From Methylococcus mesophilus (GTDB lineage: Bacteria; Pseudomonadota; Gammaproteobacteria; Methylococcales; Methylococcaceae), in NCBI RefSeq assembly GCF_026247885.1, contig NZ_CP110921.1:3665501-3729500 (forward strand): DNA of 64,000 nt. Reading direction: 5' to 3'. How positions within the stretch are numbered: position 1 is the stretch's first letter; every line of letters starts with the position of its first letter. Under the pieces are notes generated by a model. That model saw only the letters and a list, made by a program, of their open reading frames with translations. It did not search any database and had not been told where the DNA came from. A program made the position numbers and the translations under genes. This document shows, piece after piece, positions 1-11,263 of the stretch.

Positions 1-2304
1 GATGGGGCTGAGCCAGCGCACCATGGCTTCGGCGATGTGGTACATCGCGGTCTGGCCGGAGCGGCGCGGCAGGCTGTCGGTCTTGCAGGTGTATTGCCGA
101 TCCTTGAGTACGTCCAGGTAGAAGCTGCCCAGGTCCACCGAGCAGAAATGGTGGGCCTTCTGGAAGATGGTGTTGAACTGGTAGGTCTCGTAGGCTTCGA
201 TTACGTCCCGCTGGATCGCCAGGGCGCGGTCCACCGCCCAGCGGTCCAGCGCCAGCATGTCTTTCGGCTCGACGAGGTGCCGGGCGGGGTCGAAGCCGTC
301 GAGATTGGCCAGCAGGTAGCGGGCGGTGTTGCGCAGGCGCCGGTAGACGTCCGAGATGCGCTTGAGGATCTCGTCGGATACCGTCATCTCGCTGCGGTAG
401 TCGGTCGCCGCCACCCACAGCCGCAGCACGTCGGCGCCCAGGGTCTGCATGACCTTCTGCGGTGCCACCACGTTGCCGCGCGACTTTGACATCTTCTTGC
501 CTTCGGCATCCACCGTGAAGCCGTGGGTCAGCACCGCCTTGTAGGGCGCCTCGCCGCTCATCGCGACCGAGGTCATGAGCGAGGACTGGAACCAGCCGCG
601 ATGCTGGTCCGAGCCTTCCAGGTAAAGATCGGCGGGGACAGCCAGGCCGGCGTCTTGTTCTAGCACCGCGTGATGGGTAACGCCGGAATCGAACCAGACG
701 TCCAGGGTGTCGCCGATCTTGCCGTACCGGTCCGCTTCCGCGCCCAGCAGTTCGGCCGGGTCCAGATCGAACCAGGCGTCGATGCCACGGGTCTCGATCT
801 TCTTTGCGACTTCTTCGATCAGCCGGTCGGTGTCGGGATGCAGCGCGCCGGTTTCCTTGTGGACGAACAGCGGGATCGGCACGCCCCAGTTGCGCTGGCG
901 CGAGATGCACCAGTCCGGGCGGTTGCCGACCATGGCCTCGATGCGGGCCTGCCCCCAGTCCGGCACCCATTGCACCTGGCCGATGGCCTCCAGGGCCTGG
1001 CGGCGCAGCTCGCCCTTGTCCATGGCAATGAACCACTGCGGCGTGGCGCGGAAGATGACCGGCGTCTTGTGGCGCCAGCAATGCGGATAGCTGTGCTCGA
1101 TGCGCGCCTCGTGCAGCAGGGCGCCCCGCTCCTTGAGCACCTCGATCACGTGGCCGTTGGCGCTCAGCACGTGTTCGCCGGCGAACAGCTCGGTGTTCGG
1201 GAGGAAGCGGCCGTCGTCGCCGACCGGATTGTCCACGGCCAGACCGTAGCGCTGGCCGACGGCGTAGTCCTCCTGGCCATGGCCGGGGGCGGTGTGCACC
1301 GCGCCGGTGCCGGCGTCCAGGGTCACGTGGTCGCCCAGGATCACCGGGACGATGCGGTCGTAGAACGGATGCCGGAGTTGCACGCCTTCCAGCTCCGCGC
1401 CCTTGCAGTAGCCGATGACGCGGTAATCCTCCACACCGCAGCGCAGCATCACGTCCTTCATCAGCGCATCCGCCAGCACCAGCCGCTCCTTCGTGTCCGT
1501 GCGCTGGGCCACCACGTAGTCCAGCTCGGGGTTGAGCGCCACTGCTTGGTTGGCGGGCAGGGTCCAGGGTGTCGTGGTCCAGATCACGACCGACAGGGGG
1601 CCTTCGCCGAGTGCGCCGTCGGCGGTATGGAACCGCGCCATCAGGCCGAATTCGTCGACCACGGCGAAACGCACGTCGATCGCCGGCGAATGCTTGTTCT
1701 CGTATTCCACCTCGGCTTCGGCCAGGGCCGAGCCGCAGTCGATGCACCAGTGCACCGGCTTGGCACCCTTGACCAGATGGCCGCGCGAGGAGATCCGGCC
1801 GAGCGCCCGGACGATGTTCGCCTCGAAGCGGAAATCCATGGTCAGGTACGGATTTTCCCAGTCGCCCAGCACGCCGAGCCGGACGAATTCGCGGCGCTGG
1901 ATGTCGACCTGGGCGGCGGCGTATTCCCGGCAGGCTTTGCGGAACTCGGCGGGGCTGACCTTGTGGCCGGCCTTGCCGATCTTCTTCTCGACCATCAGCT
2001 CGATGGGCAGGCCGTGGCAGTCCCAGCCCGGCACGTACGGGGCGTCGAAGCCGCTCAGGGTTCTGCTCTTGACGATGAAATCCTTGAGGATCTTGTTGAC
2101 CGCGTGGCCGATGTGGATTTCGCCGTTGGCGTAGGGCGGGCCGTCGTGCAGGACGAACTTGTCCCGGCCGGCGCGCTGGGACCGCACCTTCTTATAAAGG
2201 TCCAGCGTGCGCCAGCGTTCAAGCTGCTCGGGTTCCCGCTGCGCCAGATTGGCTTTCATGGGGAACGGCGTCTGGGGAAGGTTGAGAGTGGTCTTGTAAT
2301 CCAT
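1..2304 (-). CDS. ileS: Isoleucyl-tRNA synthetase (3' end beyond window)
   Basis: Charges tRNA-Ile with isoleucine in the cytoplasm. The visible 768 codons hold the class I signatures: HIGH at residues 64-67, as in E. coli IleS, and KMSKS at residues 604-608 (481-495), followed by the anticodon-binding domain. The start is the ATG that gives [17 protein letters not shown], the usual N-terminus of the family. The gene is cut by the window start and lacks its C-terminal part, where a zinc-binding tail would be expected. It lies 28 bp downstream of ribF in the order murJ-ribF-ileS, which is common in gammaproteobacteria and usually continues into lspA. No terminator separates it from ribF, so cotranscription is likely. 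Confidence 0.97.
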   Translation of the reverse strand, partial: MDYKTTLNLPQTPFPMKANLAQREPEQLERWRTLDLYKKVRSQRAGRDKFVLHDGPPYANGEIHIGHAVNKILKDFIVKSRTLSGFDAPYVPGWDCHGLPIELMVEKKIGKAGHKVSPAEFRKACREYAAAQVDIQRREFVRLGVLGDWENPYLTMDFRFEANIVRALGRISSRGHLVKGAKPVHWCIDCGSALAEAEVEYENKHSPAIDVRFAVVDEFGLMARFHTADGALGEGPLSVVIWTTTPWTLPANQAVALNPELDYVVAQRTDTKERLVLADALMKDVMLRCGVEDYRVIGYCKGAELEGVQLRHPFYDRIVPVILGDHVTLDAGTGAVHTAPGHGQEDYAVGQRYGLAVDNPVGDDGRFLPNTELFAGEHVLSANGHVIEVLKERGALLHEARIEHSYPHCWRHKTPVIFRATPQWFIAMDKGELRRQALEAIGQVQWVPDWGQARIEAMVGNRPDWCISRQRNWGVPIPLFVHKETGALHPDTDRLIEEVAKKIETRGIDAWFDLDPAELLGAEADRYGKIGDTLDVWFDSGVTHHAVLEQDAGLAVPADLYLEGSDQHRGWFQSSLMTSVAMSGEAPYKAVLTHGFTVDAEGKKMSKSRGNVVAPQKVMQTLGADVLRLWVAATDYRSEMTVSDEILKRISDVYRRLRNTARYLLANLDGFDPARHLVEPKDMLALDRWAVDRALAIQRDVIEAYETYQFNTIFQKAHHFCSVDLGSFYLDVLKDRQYTCKTDSLPRRSGQTAMYHIAEAMVRWLSPI

Positions 2305-2332
2305 GGTCGAAAGTCGGCAGTCGTGTATCGGG

Positions 2333-3274
2333 TCAGCCTGCCGCGAAATAGCCGCGCGCGGCGGCGGCATCGCGGGCAATCTGTTCCTTCAGGTCTTCGA
2401 GGCCGGCAAACCGCATCTCGTCGCGAAGCTTGTGGTGCAGATGAACTTCCACCCGGCGCCCATACAGATCGCCGGCAAAATCGAACAAGTGGGTTTCCAG
2501 CATGGCCTTGCGGTTGCCGGTCACGGTCGGCCTGATGCCGATGTTGGCCACGCCGGGCCAAGCTTCGGCAGAAATGCCCGACATTGTAACGGCAAATACG
2601 CCTTGCACCGGAATGTTTTCGCGGCGCAGTTCGATGTTGGCGGTGGGAAAGCCCAGCCGGCGGCCGAGCTGGTCGCCGTGGACCACGCGTCCGCGCAAGG
2701 CATAGGGCCTGCCCAGCAGTCTGGCCGCGCCGGCCATGTCGCCCCGCCAGAGCGCCTCCCGTACCCGGGTGCTGCTGACGCGGCAGCCGTCGACCGTCAC
2801 CGATTCGGTATCGCTTACCGTGAAGCCTTGGAGCCGGCCCAGGCGGCATAGCAGTTCGTGGTCGCCGCTGCGGCCGCGGCCGAAACGAAAGTCGTCGCCG
2901 ACGATGAGGTGGCGGACATGCAGCCGCTCGGCCAGTATCCGGCGGACGAAGTCCTCCGGTGCCAGATTGGCGAGTTTCTCATCGAAGCGCAGCAGCAGCA
3001 CCCAGTCGACCGGCAGATCGGCGAGCCTGGAGAGCTTTTCCGACAGGCGCATCAGGCGGGGAGGGGACTGGCCCGGATCGAAGAATTCGCGCGGCTGCGG
3101 TTCGAACAGGACGATCGCGACCGGCAGGCCGAGACGGCGCCCTTCTTCCGCCAGCCGCCGGACCAGCGTCTGGTGCCCCAGGTGGACGCCGTCGAAGTTG
3201 CCGATGCTGGCGACGCAGGCGGAAGGGCCTGTCGTGCCGGAGATGCCGTGAATGATGCGCATGACCGGCCTCAT
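2333..3274 (-). CDS. ribF: Bifunctional riboflavin kinase / FAD synthetase
   Basis: Converts riboflavin to FMN and then FAD. The N-terminal FAD synthetase half carries [13 protein letters not shown] at residues 23-35. The C-terminal flavokinase half carries the RLGFPTANI motif near residue 200. At 313 residues it has the normal family length. I chose the ATG at 3274 because it forms an ATGA overlap with the murJ stop and gives the expected length. An ATG four codons downstream (3262) is also possible. It sits between murJ and ileS, a conserved arrangement, and is likely translationally coupled to murJ. Confidence 0.95.
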   Translation of the reverse strand: MRPVMRIIHGISGTTGPSACVASIGNFDGVHLGHQTLVRRLAEEGRRLGLPVAIVLFEPQPREFFDPGQSPPRLMRLSEKLSRLADLPVDWVLLLRFDEKLANLAPEDFVRRILAERLHVRHLIVGDDFRFGRGRSGDHELLCRLGRLQGFTVSDTESVTVDGCRVSSTRVREALWRGDMAGAARLLGRPYALRGRVVHGDQLGRRLGFPTANIELRRENIPVQGVFAVTMSGISAEAWPGVANIGIRPTVTGNRKAMLETHLFDFAGDLYGRRVEVHLHHKLRDEMRFAGLEDLKEQIARDAAAARGYFAAG

Positions 3275-4812
3275 GCCCGTTCGGGCAGGAGCATGTGGCG
3301 GGGCCGCAGGCCCGTCAGCAGCAGGCACAGCAGATAGATGGCGATGCCGGCGCCGAGCCACAGGGCGAGATGGACGATTCGATCCGGTGTGGACCAGTCG
3401 GCCCAAGGGGAATCCAGGGCTTGGACCAGCAGCGCGCTCATCGCTGTGTTCGCCACTACCAGGCGGGCCGCGTAGCTGCGCCACGAAGCGCTTGGCCGGT
3501 AGGCCCGTTCGGCCAGCAGCTTGCCGAGCAGCAGCAATGCGTTGAGAGAGGCCGCCGCCGCGGTCGCCAAGGCCAGGCCGGCATGTCCCCAGCCGTGGGG
3601 CGCCAGGAGAAAGGCCAGGGCGGGAGCCAGCGCGCAATTGGCGCCGATGGCGTGGAGGCTGTACCGCAGTGGGGTGCGGACATCCTGGCGGGCGCTGAAT
3701 CCGGAGGCCAGCGCCTTGACGGCGATCGCGCCCGGCAGGCCCGCTGCATAGGTGACGAGGCTGCGGCTCGCCATCTCCACATCGTAAGATGAAAATTCGT
3801 TGTGCTCGAACAGGGTGGATACCAGAGGTTTGGCAAGAATCATCAATCCCAGCGTCGCGGGCAGGCCGAGTAAAGCGACCCAGCGCAAGGCCCAGTCCAG
3901 CGCACGGGAAAAACCGTCGCGGTCACGGCCGAGATGGTTGGCGGACAGATGGGGCAGGATGGCCGTTCCGATCGCCACGCCCAGAAGCCCCTGCGGCAGC
4001 TCCACCAGCCGGTCCGAGTAATATAACCAGGATACGCTGCCGGAGACCAGGAACGAGGCCACCAGCGTGTCGAGCAGCAGGTTGATCTGGGTCGCGGAGA
4101 CGCCGAGGATAGCCGGCCCCATCAGCTTGAACATGCGCAGGACCTCCCGGTCTCGCCAAGCCGGGCGCGGCAGGGCGATCTGGCGAATGCCCCAGAGCGA
4201 GGGAAGCTGAAATACCAGTTGCAGGATGCCGGCTGCGAAAACGCCCCAGGCCAGGGCTTCGACCGGCCGCTCCATCAGCGGCGCCAGCCATAGGGCGGCG
4301 GCGATCATCGCCAGGTTGAGCAGGGCAGGGGTCAGGGCTGGTACCGCGAATTGCCCCCAGGTATGCAGGACTCCGCCGGCGAAGGCCGTCAGCGTGACGA
4401 AGAAAAGGTAAGGGAAGGTGATGCGCAGCATCTCCACCGCCATTCCGTACTGGATGGGGTGGTCATGAAAGCCCGGCGCGAACAGGAGGGTCAGGATCGG
4501 CGCAGCCGCCATGCCCAGCGCGGTGAGCAGAGCGGCGGCGAGCGCCAGCGTTCCGGCCATCCGGCCGAGGGCGCGCCGGGTCGCCGCATCGTCCGTGCTG
4601 GCGCGCAGTTCCGACAGGATCGGCACCAGCCCCTGCGAGAAAGCACCTTCGGCGAAAAGCCGGCGCAGGAAATTGGGGATTCTGAAGGCGACGAAGAATG
4701 CGTCCGTTGCCGCATCGGCGCCGAAGGTCCGCGCGATGAGCAGGTCGCGGACGAAGCCCAGCAGACGTGAAATCAGTGTCATGGAACCCACCACGGCGGT
4801 GGATTTCAGCAA
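3271..4812 (-). CDS. murJ: Lipid II flippase MurJ
   Basis: Inner-membrane MATE-like flippase of the MVF family that moves lipid II across the membrane for peptidoglycan synthesis. It has 513 residues with repeated hydrophobic segments throughout. The N-terminal family signature ATDAFFVAFRIPNFLRRLFA is followed by EGAFSQGLVPIL. The start appears to be TTG (4812), because family members have residues aligned before the internal ATG at 4782 and no ATG or GTG lies further upstream in frame. It heads the murJ-ribF-ileS cluster and is divergent from rpsT, with about 160 bp between them. Confidence 0.95.
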   Translation of the reverse strand: MLKSTAVVGSMTLISRLLGFVRDLLIARTFGADAATDAFFVAFRIPNFLRRLFAEGAFSQGLVPILSELRASTDDAATRRALGRMAGTLALAAALLTALGMAAAPILTLLFAPGFHDHPIQYGMAVEMLRITFPYLFFVTLTAFAGGVLHTWGQFAVPALTPALLNLAMIAAALWLAPLMERPVEALAWGVFAAGILQLVFQLPSLWGIRQIALPRPAWRDREVLRMFKLMGPAILGVSATQINLLLDTLVASFLVSGSVSWLYYSDRLVELPQGLLGVAIGTAILPHLSANHLGRDRDGFSRALDWALRWVALLGLPATLGLMILAKPLVSTLFEHNEFSSYDVEMASRSLVTYAAGLPGAIAVKALASGFSARQDVRTPLRYSLHAIGANCALAPALAFLLAPHGWGHAGLALATAAAASLNALLLLGKLLAERAYRPSASWRSYAARLVVANTAMSALLVQALDSPWADWSTPDRIVHLALWLGAGIAIYLLCLLLTGLRPRHMLLPERA

Positions 4813-4900
4813 GCGTCGGCTCAGAGTTCGGCTCCGTCGGGAAAAAGGCCCAGTATAATCAATCGGTGGCCGTGATGCCCCGCCGCGTGTGATTTCCAGG

Positions 4901-4929
4901 TTGACAGTGGTGGTAAAGACAAGGACAAT
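4901..4929 (+). promoter_or_regulatory. Sigma-70 type promoter of rpsT
   Basis: A perfect TTGACA (4901-4906), a 17-bp spacer and GACAAT (4924-4929) lie about 40 bp upstream of the rpsT start. Spacing and position fit a strong housekeeping promoter; the site is seen directly and its activity is inferred. Confidence 0.7.
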
Positions 4930-4970
4930 CCTCGCCTTTTCTTACAGTCGCAATCCAGAAGAGGTCGACC

Positions 4971-5249
4971 TTGGCTAATATCGCTTCCGCGAAAAAGCGC
5001 GCTCGGCAGGCGGAAAATAACCGTGCACACAATGCCGCCCTGCGTAGCCGTCTCCGCACGTACATCAAGAAAGTCATCCTGGCGGTAGATTCCGGCGATC
5101 TGACGAAGGCGCAGGAAGCGTTCCGGCAGGCCGTGCCCATCATCGACTCTTCGGTGAACAAGGGGCTGATTCATCGCAACAAGGCTGCGCGCAGCAAGAG
5201 CCGCCTGAACGCCCGCGTCAAGGCGCTGGCACTGCAGGCTGCTTCCTGA
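4971..5249 (+). CDS. rpsT: 30S ribosomal protein S20
   Basis: Primary 16S rRNA-binding protein of the small subunit. It has 92 residues, very basic, starting [21 protein letters not shown], the standard S20 N-terminus. The start codon is TTG, preceded by a GAAGAGG ribosome-binding site. E. coli rpsT also uses UUG and is autoregulated at translation, so the rare start may be functional here as well. The gene is divergent from murJ and convergent with proB. It has its own strong promoter. Confidence 0.97.
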   Translation: MANIASAKKRARQAENNRAHNAALRSRLRTYIKKVILAVDSGDLTKAQEAFRQAVPIIDSSVNKGLIHRNKAARSKSRLNARVKALALQAAS

Positions 5250-5290
5250 ATCCGAGCAGTGGCGGGCGGGGTTCGTGTCCGGCTCGCCGC

Positions 5291-7442
<2,152 letters not shown>

Positions 7443-7444
7443 CT

Positions 7445-7468
7445 AAAAGGCCCAGACAAGCTGGGCCT
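7445..7468 (-). terminator. Hairpin terminator between rpmA and obgE
   Basis: On the minus strand a GGCCCAG / CTGGGCC stem with a 5-base loop is followed by TTTT. It sits between rpmA and obgE. It could end the rplU-rpmA message or act as an attenuator that lowers obgE-proB expression relative to the ribosomal proteins. Confidence 0.6.
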
Positions 7469-7493
7469 AAGCGGTGTGGTGCGCCGGTGTTGC

Positions 7494-7751
7494 TCAGGCG
7501 GGAACCACCGAGACGTACTTGCGGCCTGCCGGGCCCTTCACCTTGAATTCCACACGGCCTTCGGTCAGCGCGAACAGCGTGTAGTCGCGGCCGCAGCCGA
7601 CGTTGTCGCCGGGGTGGAAATGGGTGCCGCGCTGGCGGACGATGATATTGCCGGCCTGGACGATCTGGCCGCCGAAGCGCTTCACGCCCAGTCGCTTGGA
7701 TTCGGAGTCGCGGCCGTTGCGGGAGCTGCCGCCTGCTTTCTTATGTGCCAT
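7494..7751 (-). CDS. rpmA: 50S ribosomal protein L27
   Basis: Large-subunit protein whose N-terminus reaches the peptidyl-transferase centre. It has 85 residues, starting [20 protein letters not shown], with the usual [10 protein letters not shown] motif. It follows rplU by 24 bp and is almost certainly cotranscribed with it. Confidence 0.97.
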   Translation of the reverse strand: MAHKKAGGSSRNGRDSESKRLGVKRFGGQIVQAGNIIVRQRGTHFHPGDNVGCGRDYTLFALTEGRVEFKVKGPAGRKYVSVVPA

Positions 7752-7775
7752 GGGTGTCTCTCCGTATGGGGGTGA

Positions 7776-8087
7776 TTACGCTGAGATCTCGTTGATCTGG
7801 ACTTCGGTGTAGTTCTGGCGATGGCCGGCCTGCTTCATGTGATGCTTGCGGCGGCGGAACTTGACGATCCGGATTTTCGGGTGGCGTCCATTGGCGACGA
7901 CCGTGCCGGTCACCTTGCCGCCCGAGACGAACGGCTGTCCGACCTTGATCCCGTCATCGGACTGGATCAGCAGGACTTTTTCGAAAGCGATTTCTTGACC
8001 GGCTTCGGCGTCGAGAGACTCGACCTTCACCTTGTCGCCGGGTTGGACGCGGTATTGCTTGCCGCCAGTCTGGATAACAGCGTACAT
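7776..8087 (-). CDS. rplU: 50S ribosomal protein L21
   Basis: Large-subunit 23S rRNA-binding protein. It has 103 residues from MYAVIQTGGKQYRV, with the C-terminal KFRRRKHHMKQAGHRQ typical of L21. The longer reading frame upstream (to 8126) is rejected because the family starts at MYAVI and an AGGAGC ribosome-binding site precedes this ATG. It is the first gene of the rplU-rpmA-obgE-proB series, with a clear promoter about 40 bp upstream. Confidence 0.97.
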   Translation of the reverse strand: MYAVIQTGGKQYRVQPGDKVKVESLDAEAGQEIAFEKVLLIQSDDGIKVGQPFVSGGKVTGTVVANGRHPKIRIVKFRRRKHHMKQAGHRQNYTEVQINEISA

Positions 8088-8127
8088 GTTCAGGTGCTCC
8101 TGAGAGGGATTCGCGTAAACGCGCAAT

Positions 8128-8155
8128 TCTATAGGGAAGGCGCCTCATTAGTCAA
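8128..8155 (-). promoter_or_regulatory. Sigma-70 type promoter of rplU
   Basis: On the minus strand TTGACT (8150-8155), a 16-bp spacer and TATAGA (8128-8133) lie about 40 bp upstream of the rplU ATG. Position and match are good; activity is inferred. Confidence 0.65.
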
Positions 8156-8212
8156 TTGGAGCAGCGGCGCCGTAGAGTCCCGTCAGTGGTCTTCGAAGCG
8201 CGCTGCCGGGGC

Positions 8213-8241
8213 TTGCGTTTTTCGAAAATGTGCTTTATAAA
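8213..8241 (+). promoter_or_regulatory. Sigma-70 type promoter of the small lipoprotein gene
   Basis: TTGCGT (8213-8218), exactly 17 bp, then TATAAA (8236-8241), about 65 bp upstream of the small lipoprotein start. It points the opposite way from the rplU promoter, so the two genes share a divergent control region. Confidence 0.55.
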
Positions 8242-8308
8242 ATCAACCGTGCTAACGGCACCGACAATAAAAGCACAACTCTAACCTATTGTTAATTGAG
8301 GAGGATCT

Positions 8309-8431
8309 ATGAAGAAAGTACTGTGCGCCCTGAGCGTTGTCATGATGTCCCTGGTCGTGGTCGGCTGCGGCAACTCGCCGGACGGTGACAAGCAGAAGGT
8401 CTCCAGCAGCATCGTTTCCCCGTCTCTGTAA
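8309..8431 (+). CDS. Tiny lipoprotein, 40 residues (entericidin-like size)
   Basis: A 40-codon gene with an ideal GAGGAGG ribosome-binding site six bases before the ATG. The product starts MKKVLCALSVVMMSLVVVGC: a lysine-rich start, a hydrophobic core and a VVGC lipobox, which predicts cleavage before Cys20. The mature peptide is only about 21 residues, ending in VSSSIVSPSL. It has its own promoter and is followed after about 75 bp by a near-perfect rho-independent terminator, so it is an independent transcription unit. In size and form it resembles entericidin-type lipoproteins, but I see no specific sequence match. Function unknown. Confidence 0.75.
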   Translation: MKKVLCALSVVMMSLVVVGCGNSPDGDKQKVSSSIVSPSL

Positions 8432-8506
8432 AGTCGTCAGCCCGGCCCGGTTCCAATACCCATAAAATTACGGGTCGGATTCATACAGAGCTGTCTGTCT
8501 TTCAAA

Positions 8507-8533
8507 ACCCGGGTGTCGACACCCGGGTTTTTT
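8507..8533 (+). terminator. Strong rho-independent terminator
   Basis: A perfect 22-bp palindrome (8507-8528, arms ACCCGGGTGTC) is followed by a T run and preceded by AAA. It ends the small lipoprotein transcript and could work in both directions. Confidence 0.9.
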
Positions 8534-8575
8534 GTGTCCATAAGCCAGTCCACTTCCCCGGTCGAGTCGTTTTTC

Positions 8576-8603
8576 TTGACAGGAGATGAAGGCAAGGTAA
8601 CAT
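8576..8603 (+). promoter_or_regulatory. Sigma-70 type promoter of the 42-residue membrane protein gene
   Basis: A perfect TTGACA (8576-8581), a 16-bp spacer and TAACAT (8598-8603), about 75 bp upstream of the small membrane protein ATG and downstream of the preceding terminator. Confidence 0.55.
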
Positions 8604-8678
8604 TACGAGCCGGTAGCGTTCAGACCCAATCTGATATCTATTTCTTTCAAATCATTACACTACAAGGTAGGTACATAC

Positions 8679-8807
8679 ATGGGAGCTATACTTGATCTGG
8701 TTGAAAAGATGAGATCGCCGACGGGGATCGTTGTCACCATCGTCATCGTTGCGGTTGCGTTCTTTTTCGTTCGTTGGGTCTTCAAGGACGAAGATAGCAA
8801 CCAATAA
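8679..8807 (+). CDS. Small single-pass membrane protein, 42 residues
   Basis: A 42-codon gene with an AAGG ribosome-binding site 10-13 bases upstream. The product has an amphipathic N-terminus (MGAILDLVEKMRSPTG), one strongly hydrophobic segment at about residues 17-31 (IVVTIVIVAVAFFFV) and a charged tail ending KDEDSNQ. The segment is short but fits one membrane helix. A dedicated upstream promoter and the preceding terminator mark it as a separate unit. No family recognised. Small proteins of this form often bind a larger membrane partner, but nothing here identifies one. Confidence 0.65.
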   Translation: MGAILDLVEKMRSPTGIVVTIVIVAVAFFFVRWVFKDEDSNQ

Positions 8808-8823
8808 GAGGTCTCCCCGTGGT

Positions 8824-8942
8824 GTGGCAAGCTTGGGGTGCAGGTTGTTGTAGTCCCCTTTCTTGCCACGCACATATCATGCGTTCTCTTCATTCTCGCG
8901 TCGTGCGCCGGTTCGGTCGCAGCGCGCGGCCCCTTAAGGGGC
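8824..8942 (+). other. Two hairpins downstream of the small membrane protein gene
   Basis: An 8-bp inverted repeat (GTGGCAAG at 8824-8831, CTTGCCAC at 8862-8869) with a possible inner GGGG/CCCC stem comes shortly after the stop codon. A second, perfect 14-bp palindrome centred on TTAA lies at 8929-8942. Neither has a T run, so they may protect the mRNA 3' end or be weak terminators. Nothing else was recognised between 8808 and 9099. Confidence 0.4.
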
Positions 8943-9099
8943 GCAGCTAGAGTCCCCCAAATAGGCCGGCGAGACTCGCATGAGCTCGGGCCTTGCGTTT
9001 TCGGCAAATTCTGTCCGGACAGGATAGGGGCGCCGGCTAAGCTATCGATTGTCCCGGCACGAGTCCGGCCCGCGTGGGTGCGGGGCACGGAGGGCGATG

Positions 9100-10029
9100 A
9101 TGCGAATTCTTGTTACCGGCGGTACCGGATTTCTTGGCAGCCAATTGTGCCAGGATCTTGGCGGCAGTGGTGCGAGGCTGGTTGTCCTGAGCAGACGGCC
9201 GGACCGTGTTCGAGACCGCTGTGGTCTGGGCGTCACCGCAATCACCTCGTTTTCCGAACTACCGCCTTCACTGGCATTCGACGCGGTTATCAACCTCGCG
9301 GGCGAGCCGATCGTCGGGTCACGCTGGACGGAGGCGCGCAAGAAGCTTCTCTGGGACAGCCGGGTCGAGCTGACCCGATCCCTGGTCGACTACGTCGATC
9401 GCGCCGAGGTCAAACCGAAAGTGCTGATCAGCGGCTCGGCGGTCGGTTTCTATGGCGATCAGGGGGATCGCATTCTGGATGAATCCTCGGCCCACGCCAA
9501 CGGTTTCGGGCACCGGCTCTGCGAGGCCTGGGAGTCGGCTGCCCTGCGCGCGGCCGATTTCGGCGTTCGCGTTTGTGTCGTGCGGACCGGCTTGGTCATG
9601 GGGGCGTCCGGCGGTTTTCTTGCACCCTTGCTTCCTGCGTTCCGCCTTGGGCTCGGGGCCCGCATCGGAGGCGGCGAGCAATGGATGTCCTGGATCCATT
9701 CGCGCGATTATGTTGCCGTTATTCGGCGGCTGATGGATGCGTCAGACATGTCGGGCGTTTTCAATGCCACGGCGCCGAATCCGGTGACCAACCGGCAATT
9801 TACCGAAATCCTCTCGCGCCTGCTCCGCCGTCCCGCTTTCCTGGCCGTTCCTGCCGGTCTCCTTCGATTGCTGATGGGAAGGGAAATGAGCGGCTTGCTG
9901 CTGGGTGGCCAGCGGGTTTTGCCTGCCCGTCTGCTGGAGTCCGGTTTTCGGTTCAGATACCCTGAGCTGGAAATGGCGTTGCGGGGTACGCTAGCCCAAA
10001 TGCCGGGTATCCTGGGCGTGTCGCCTTAG
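9100..10029 (+). CDS. TIGR01777-type NAD(P)-dependent epimerase / SDR protein
   Basis: Extended short-chain dehydrogenase-like protein of the YfcH / TIGR01777 family; the substrate is unknown in most members. The N-terminal Rossmann motif is GGTGFLG at about residues 7-13. INLAGEPI and SGSAVGFYGD are family-typical, and a C-terminal DUF1731-like segment ends in LPARLLESGFRFRYPE. Two ATGs are adjacent (9097 and 9100); the GGAGGG ribosome-binding site is better spaced for the second. It has 309 residues. Its 3' end overlaps cbpM on the other strand by 39 bp. Confidence 0.85.
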   Translation: MRILVTGGTGFLGSQLCQDLGGSGARLVVLSRRPDRVRDRCGLGVTAITSFSELPPSLAFDAVINLAGEPIVGSRWTEARKKLLWDSRVELTRSLVDYVDRAEVKPKVLISGSAVGFYGDQGDRILDESSAHANGFGHRLCEAWESAALRAADFGVRVCVVRTGLVMGASGGFLAPLLPAFRLGLGARIGGGEQWMSWIHSRDYVAVIRRLMDASDMSGVFNATAPNPVTNRQFTEILSRLLRRPAFLAVPAGLLRLLMGREMSGLLLGGQRVLPARLLESGFRFRYPELEMALRGTLAQMPGILGVSP

Positions 10030-10311
10030 CTGTTCCAGTTCCTCGAGCAGTTCCAGCGCCAGAGCCGCGCCGGCCGTGTTGACCCGGAGATCGCGCTGGA
10101 GACGCAACGCAAGCTGCACACGCCTGAGCGCCCTCGCGCTGAAGCGCCAGTCTTCCGAGGAGGACCCCTCCGGTTCGGCGATGCCTTCTTCGATCATCTC
10201 GATGATGTCGCTTGGGTCGATTCGGCAGTAGTCACAGACTTCCAGCAGCGAAAACTCCAAGTGTTCGTCCAGAACCAGTTCCTGCGTGACGACAACGGCA
10301 TTGTCGGGCAT
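9991..10311 (-). CDS. cbpM: Chaperone modulator CbpM
   Basis: Small MerR-like protein that binds and inhibits the J-domain protein CbpA. It has 106 residues from MPDNAVVVTQELVLDEHLEF. The segment LLEVCDYCRIDPSDIIEMI matches the winged-helix part, and leucine-rich helical sequence follows. It starts one base after the cbpA stop, so the pair is translationally coupled, as in E. coli. Its 3' end overlaps the convergent epimerase gene. Confidence 0.88.
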   Translation of the reverse strand: MPDNAVVVTQELVLDEHLEFSLLEVCDYCRIDPSDIIEMIEEGIAEPEGSSSEDWRFSARALRRVQLALRLQRDLRVNTAGAALALELLEELEQLRRHAQDTRHLG

Positions 10312-10312
10312 G

Positions 10313-11263
10313 TCAGATCCCCATGGATGCTCGCGGGTTGAAGGGTATGGCCTGCGCCAGCTGTTCATACAACGCTCTGGCTCGCTCGTCTTGGGCGGGC
10401 GGGGCGAGCACTCGCAGCTTCGCGTACAAGTCGCCGGGTGGGTCGCCGGCAAGCCCTTTGCCCTTGAGCCTCAGTTTCTGCCCCGTCTGCGATCCGGGCG
10501 GAATCCGCAGCTCCAGCCGTGCATCATCCGGGGTCTTGACCGTCACGACCGCGCCGAGAGCCGCTTCCCAAGGGGCGACGGGCAGATCGAGATAGATGTC
10601 GCGGCCCTCGGCGTGGAACCAGGGATGGGGCTTGAAGCGAATCTCCAGAAAAATGTCGCCGGCGGGCCCTCCATGCGGACCGGGCGATCCCTGCCTGGGC
10701 AGGCGAATGTGCTGCCCCTCCCGAATTCCGCGGGGAATCTTGATGTTCAGGGTGCGGTCTTTGCGTAAGATCCGTCCCTGGGCATCGATTTCCGGAGCGG
10801 AAAGCGTGACCGCCTGCATGCCGCCGCGGTAGGCCAGTTCCAGATCGATCTGCAGCCGCAGGTGCCGGTCCTGCCCAGGCATGGGCCGGTTCCGCGCCGA
10901 ACGGTGTTGGCCGCCGCGTTCCCGCATCGCATCGCCGAACAGCGTTTCGAAAAAATCGCTGAAGACGCCATGCGCCGCTTCGTCCGGGATGTCGCCGTGG
11001 AACTCGAAGTGCCAGTCCGGCGGCGGCTGGAATGGTTCGCCGGCGCTGCGGCCCGACGCCAGCCGGTCGTAGGCGGCGCGCCGCTCCTCGTCCTGCAGGA
11101 CTTCGTAGGCCTCGTTGATTTCCTTGAAGCGTTCCTCGGCATCGGGTTCCTTGCTGACGTCGGGGTGGAATTTGCGGGCGAGTTTGCGGTAGTTGCGCTT
11201 GATTTCCTCCTGCGAAGCATCCCGGGAGATGCCCATGATCTGGTAGTAGTCCTTGAACTGCAT
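10313..11263 (-). CDS. cbpA: Curved DNA-binding protein / DnaJ-like co-chaperone CbpA
   Basis: Hsp40 co-chaperone that stimulates DnaK and also binds DNA. It has 316 residues. The J domain (about 1-70) contains the HPD motif at residues 33-35. A glycine-poor linker follows, then two beta-sandwich substrate-binding domains with no CxxCxGxG zinc repeats, which separates it from DnaJ. It lies directly upstream of its modulator gene cbpM. Confidence 0.93.
   Translation of the reverse strand: MQFKDYYQIMGISRDASQEEIKRNYRKLARKFHPDVSKEPDAEERFKEINEAYEVLQDEERRAAYDRLASGRSAGEPFQPPPDWHFEFHGDIPDEAAHGVFSDFFETLFGDAMRERGGQHRSARNRPMPGQDRHLRLQIDLELAYRGGMQAVTLSAPEIDAQGRILRKDRTLNIKIPRGIREGQHIRLPRQGSPGPHGGPAGDIFLEIRFKPHPWFHAEGRDIYLDLPVAPWEAALGAVVTVKTPDDARLELRIPPGSQTGQKLRLKGKGLAGDPPGDLYAKLRVLAPPAQDERARALYEQLAQAIPFNPRASMGI

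Noticed and set aside
670-2535. A 621-codon plus-strand open frame opposite ileS.
   Set aside because: It is the complement of a gene with both class I synthetase motifs; GC-rich DNA keeps the opposite strand open. No family features in the translation.
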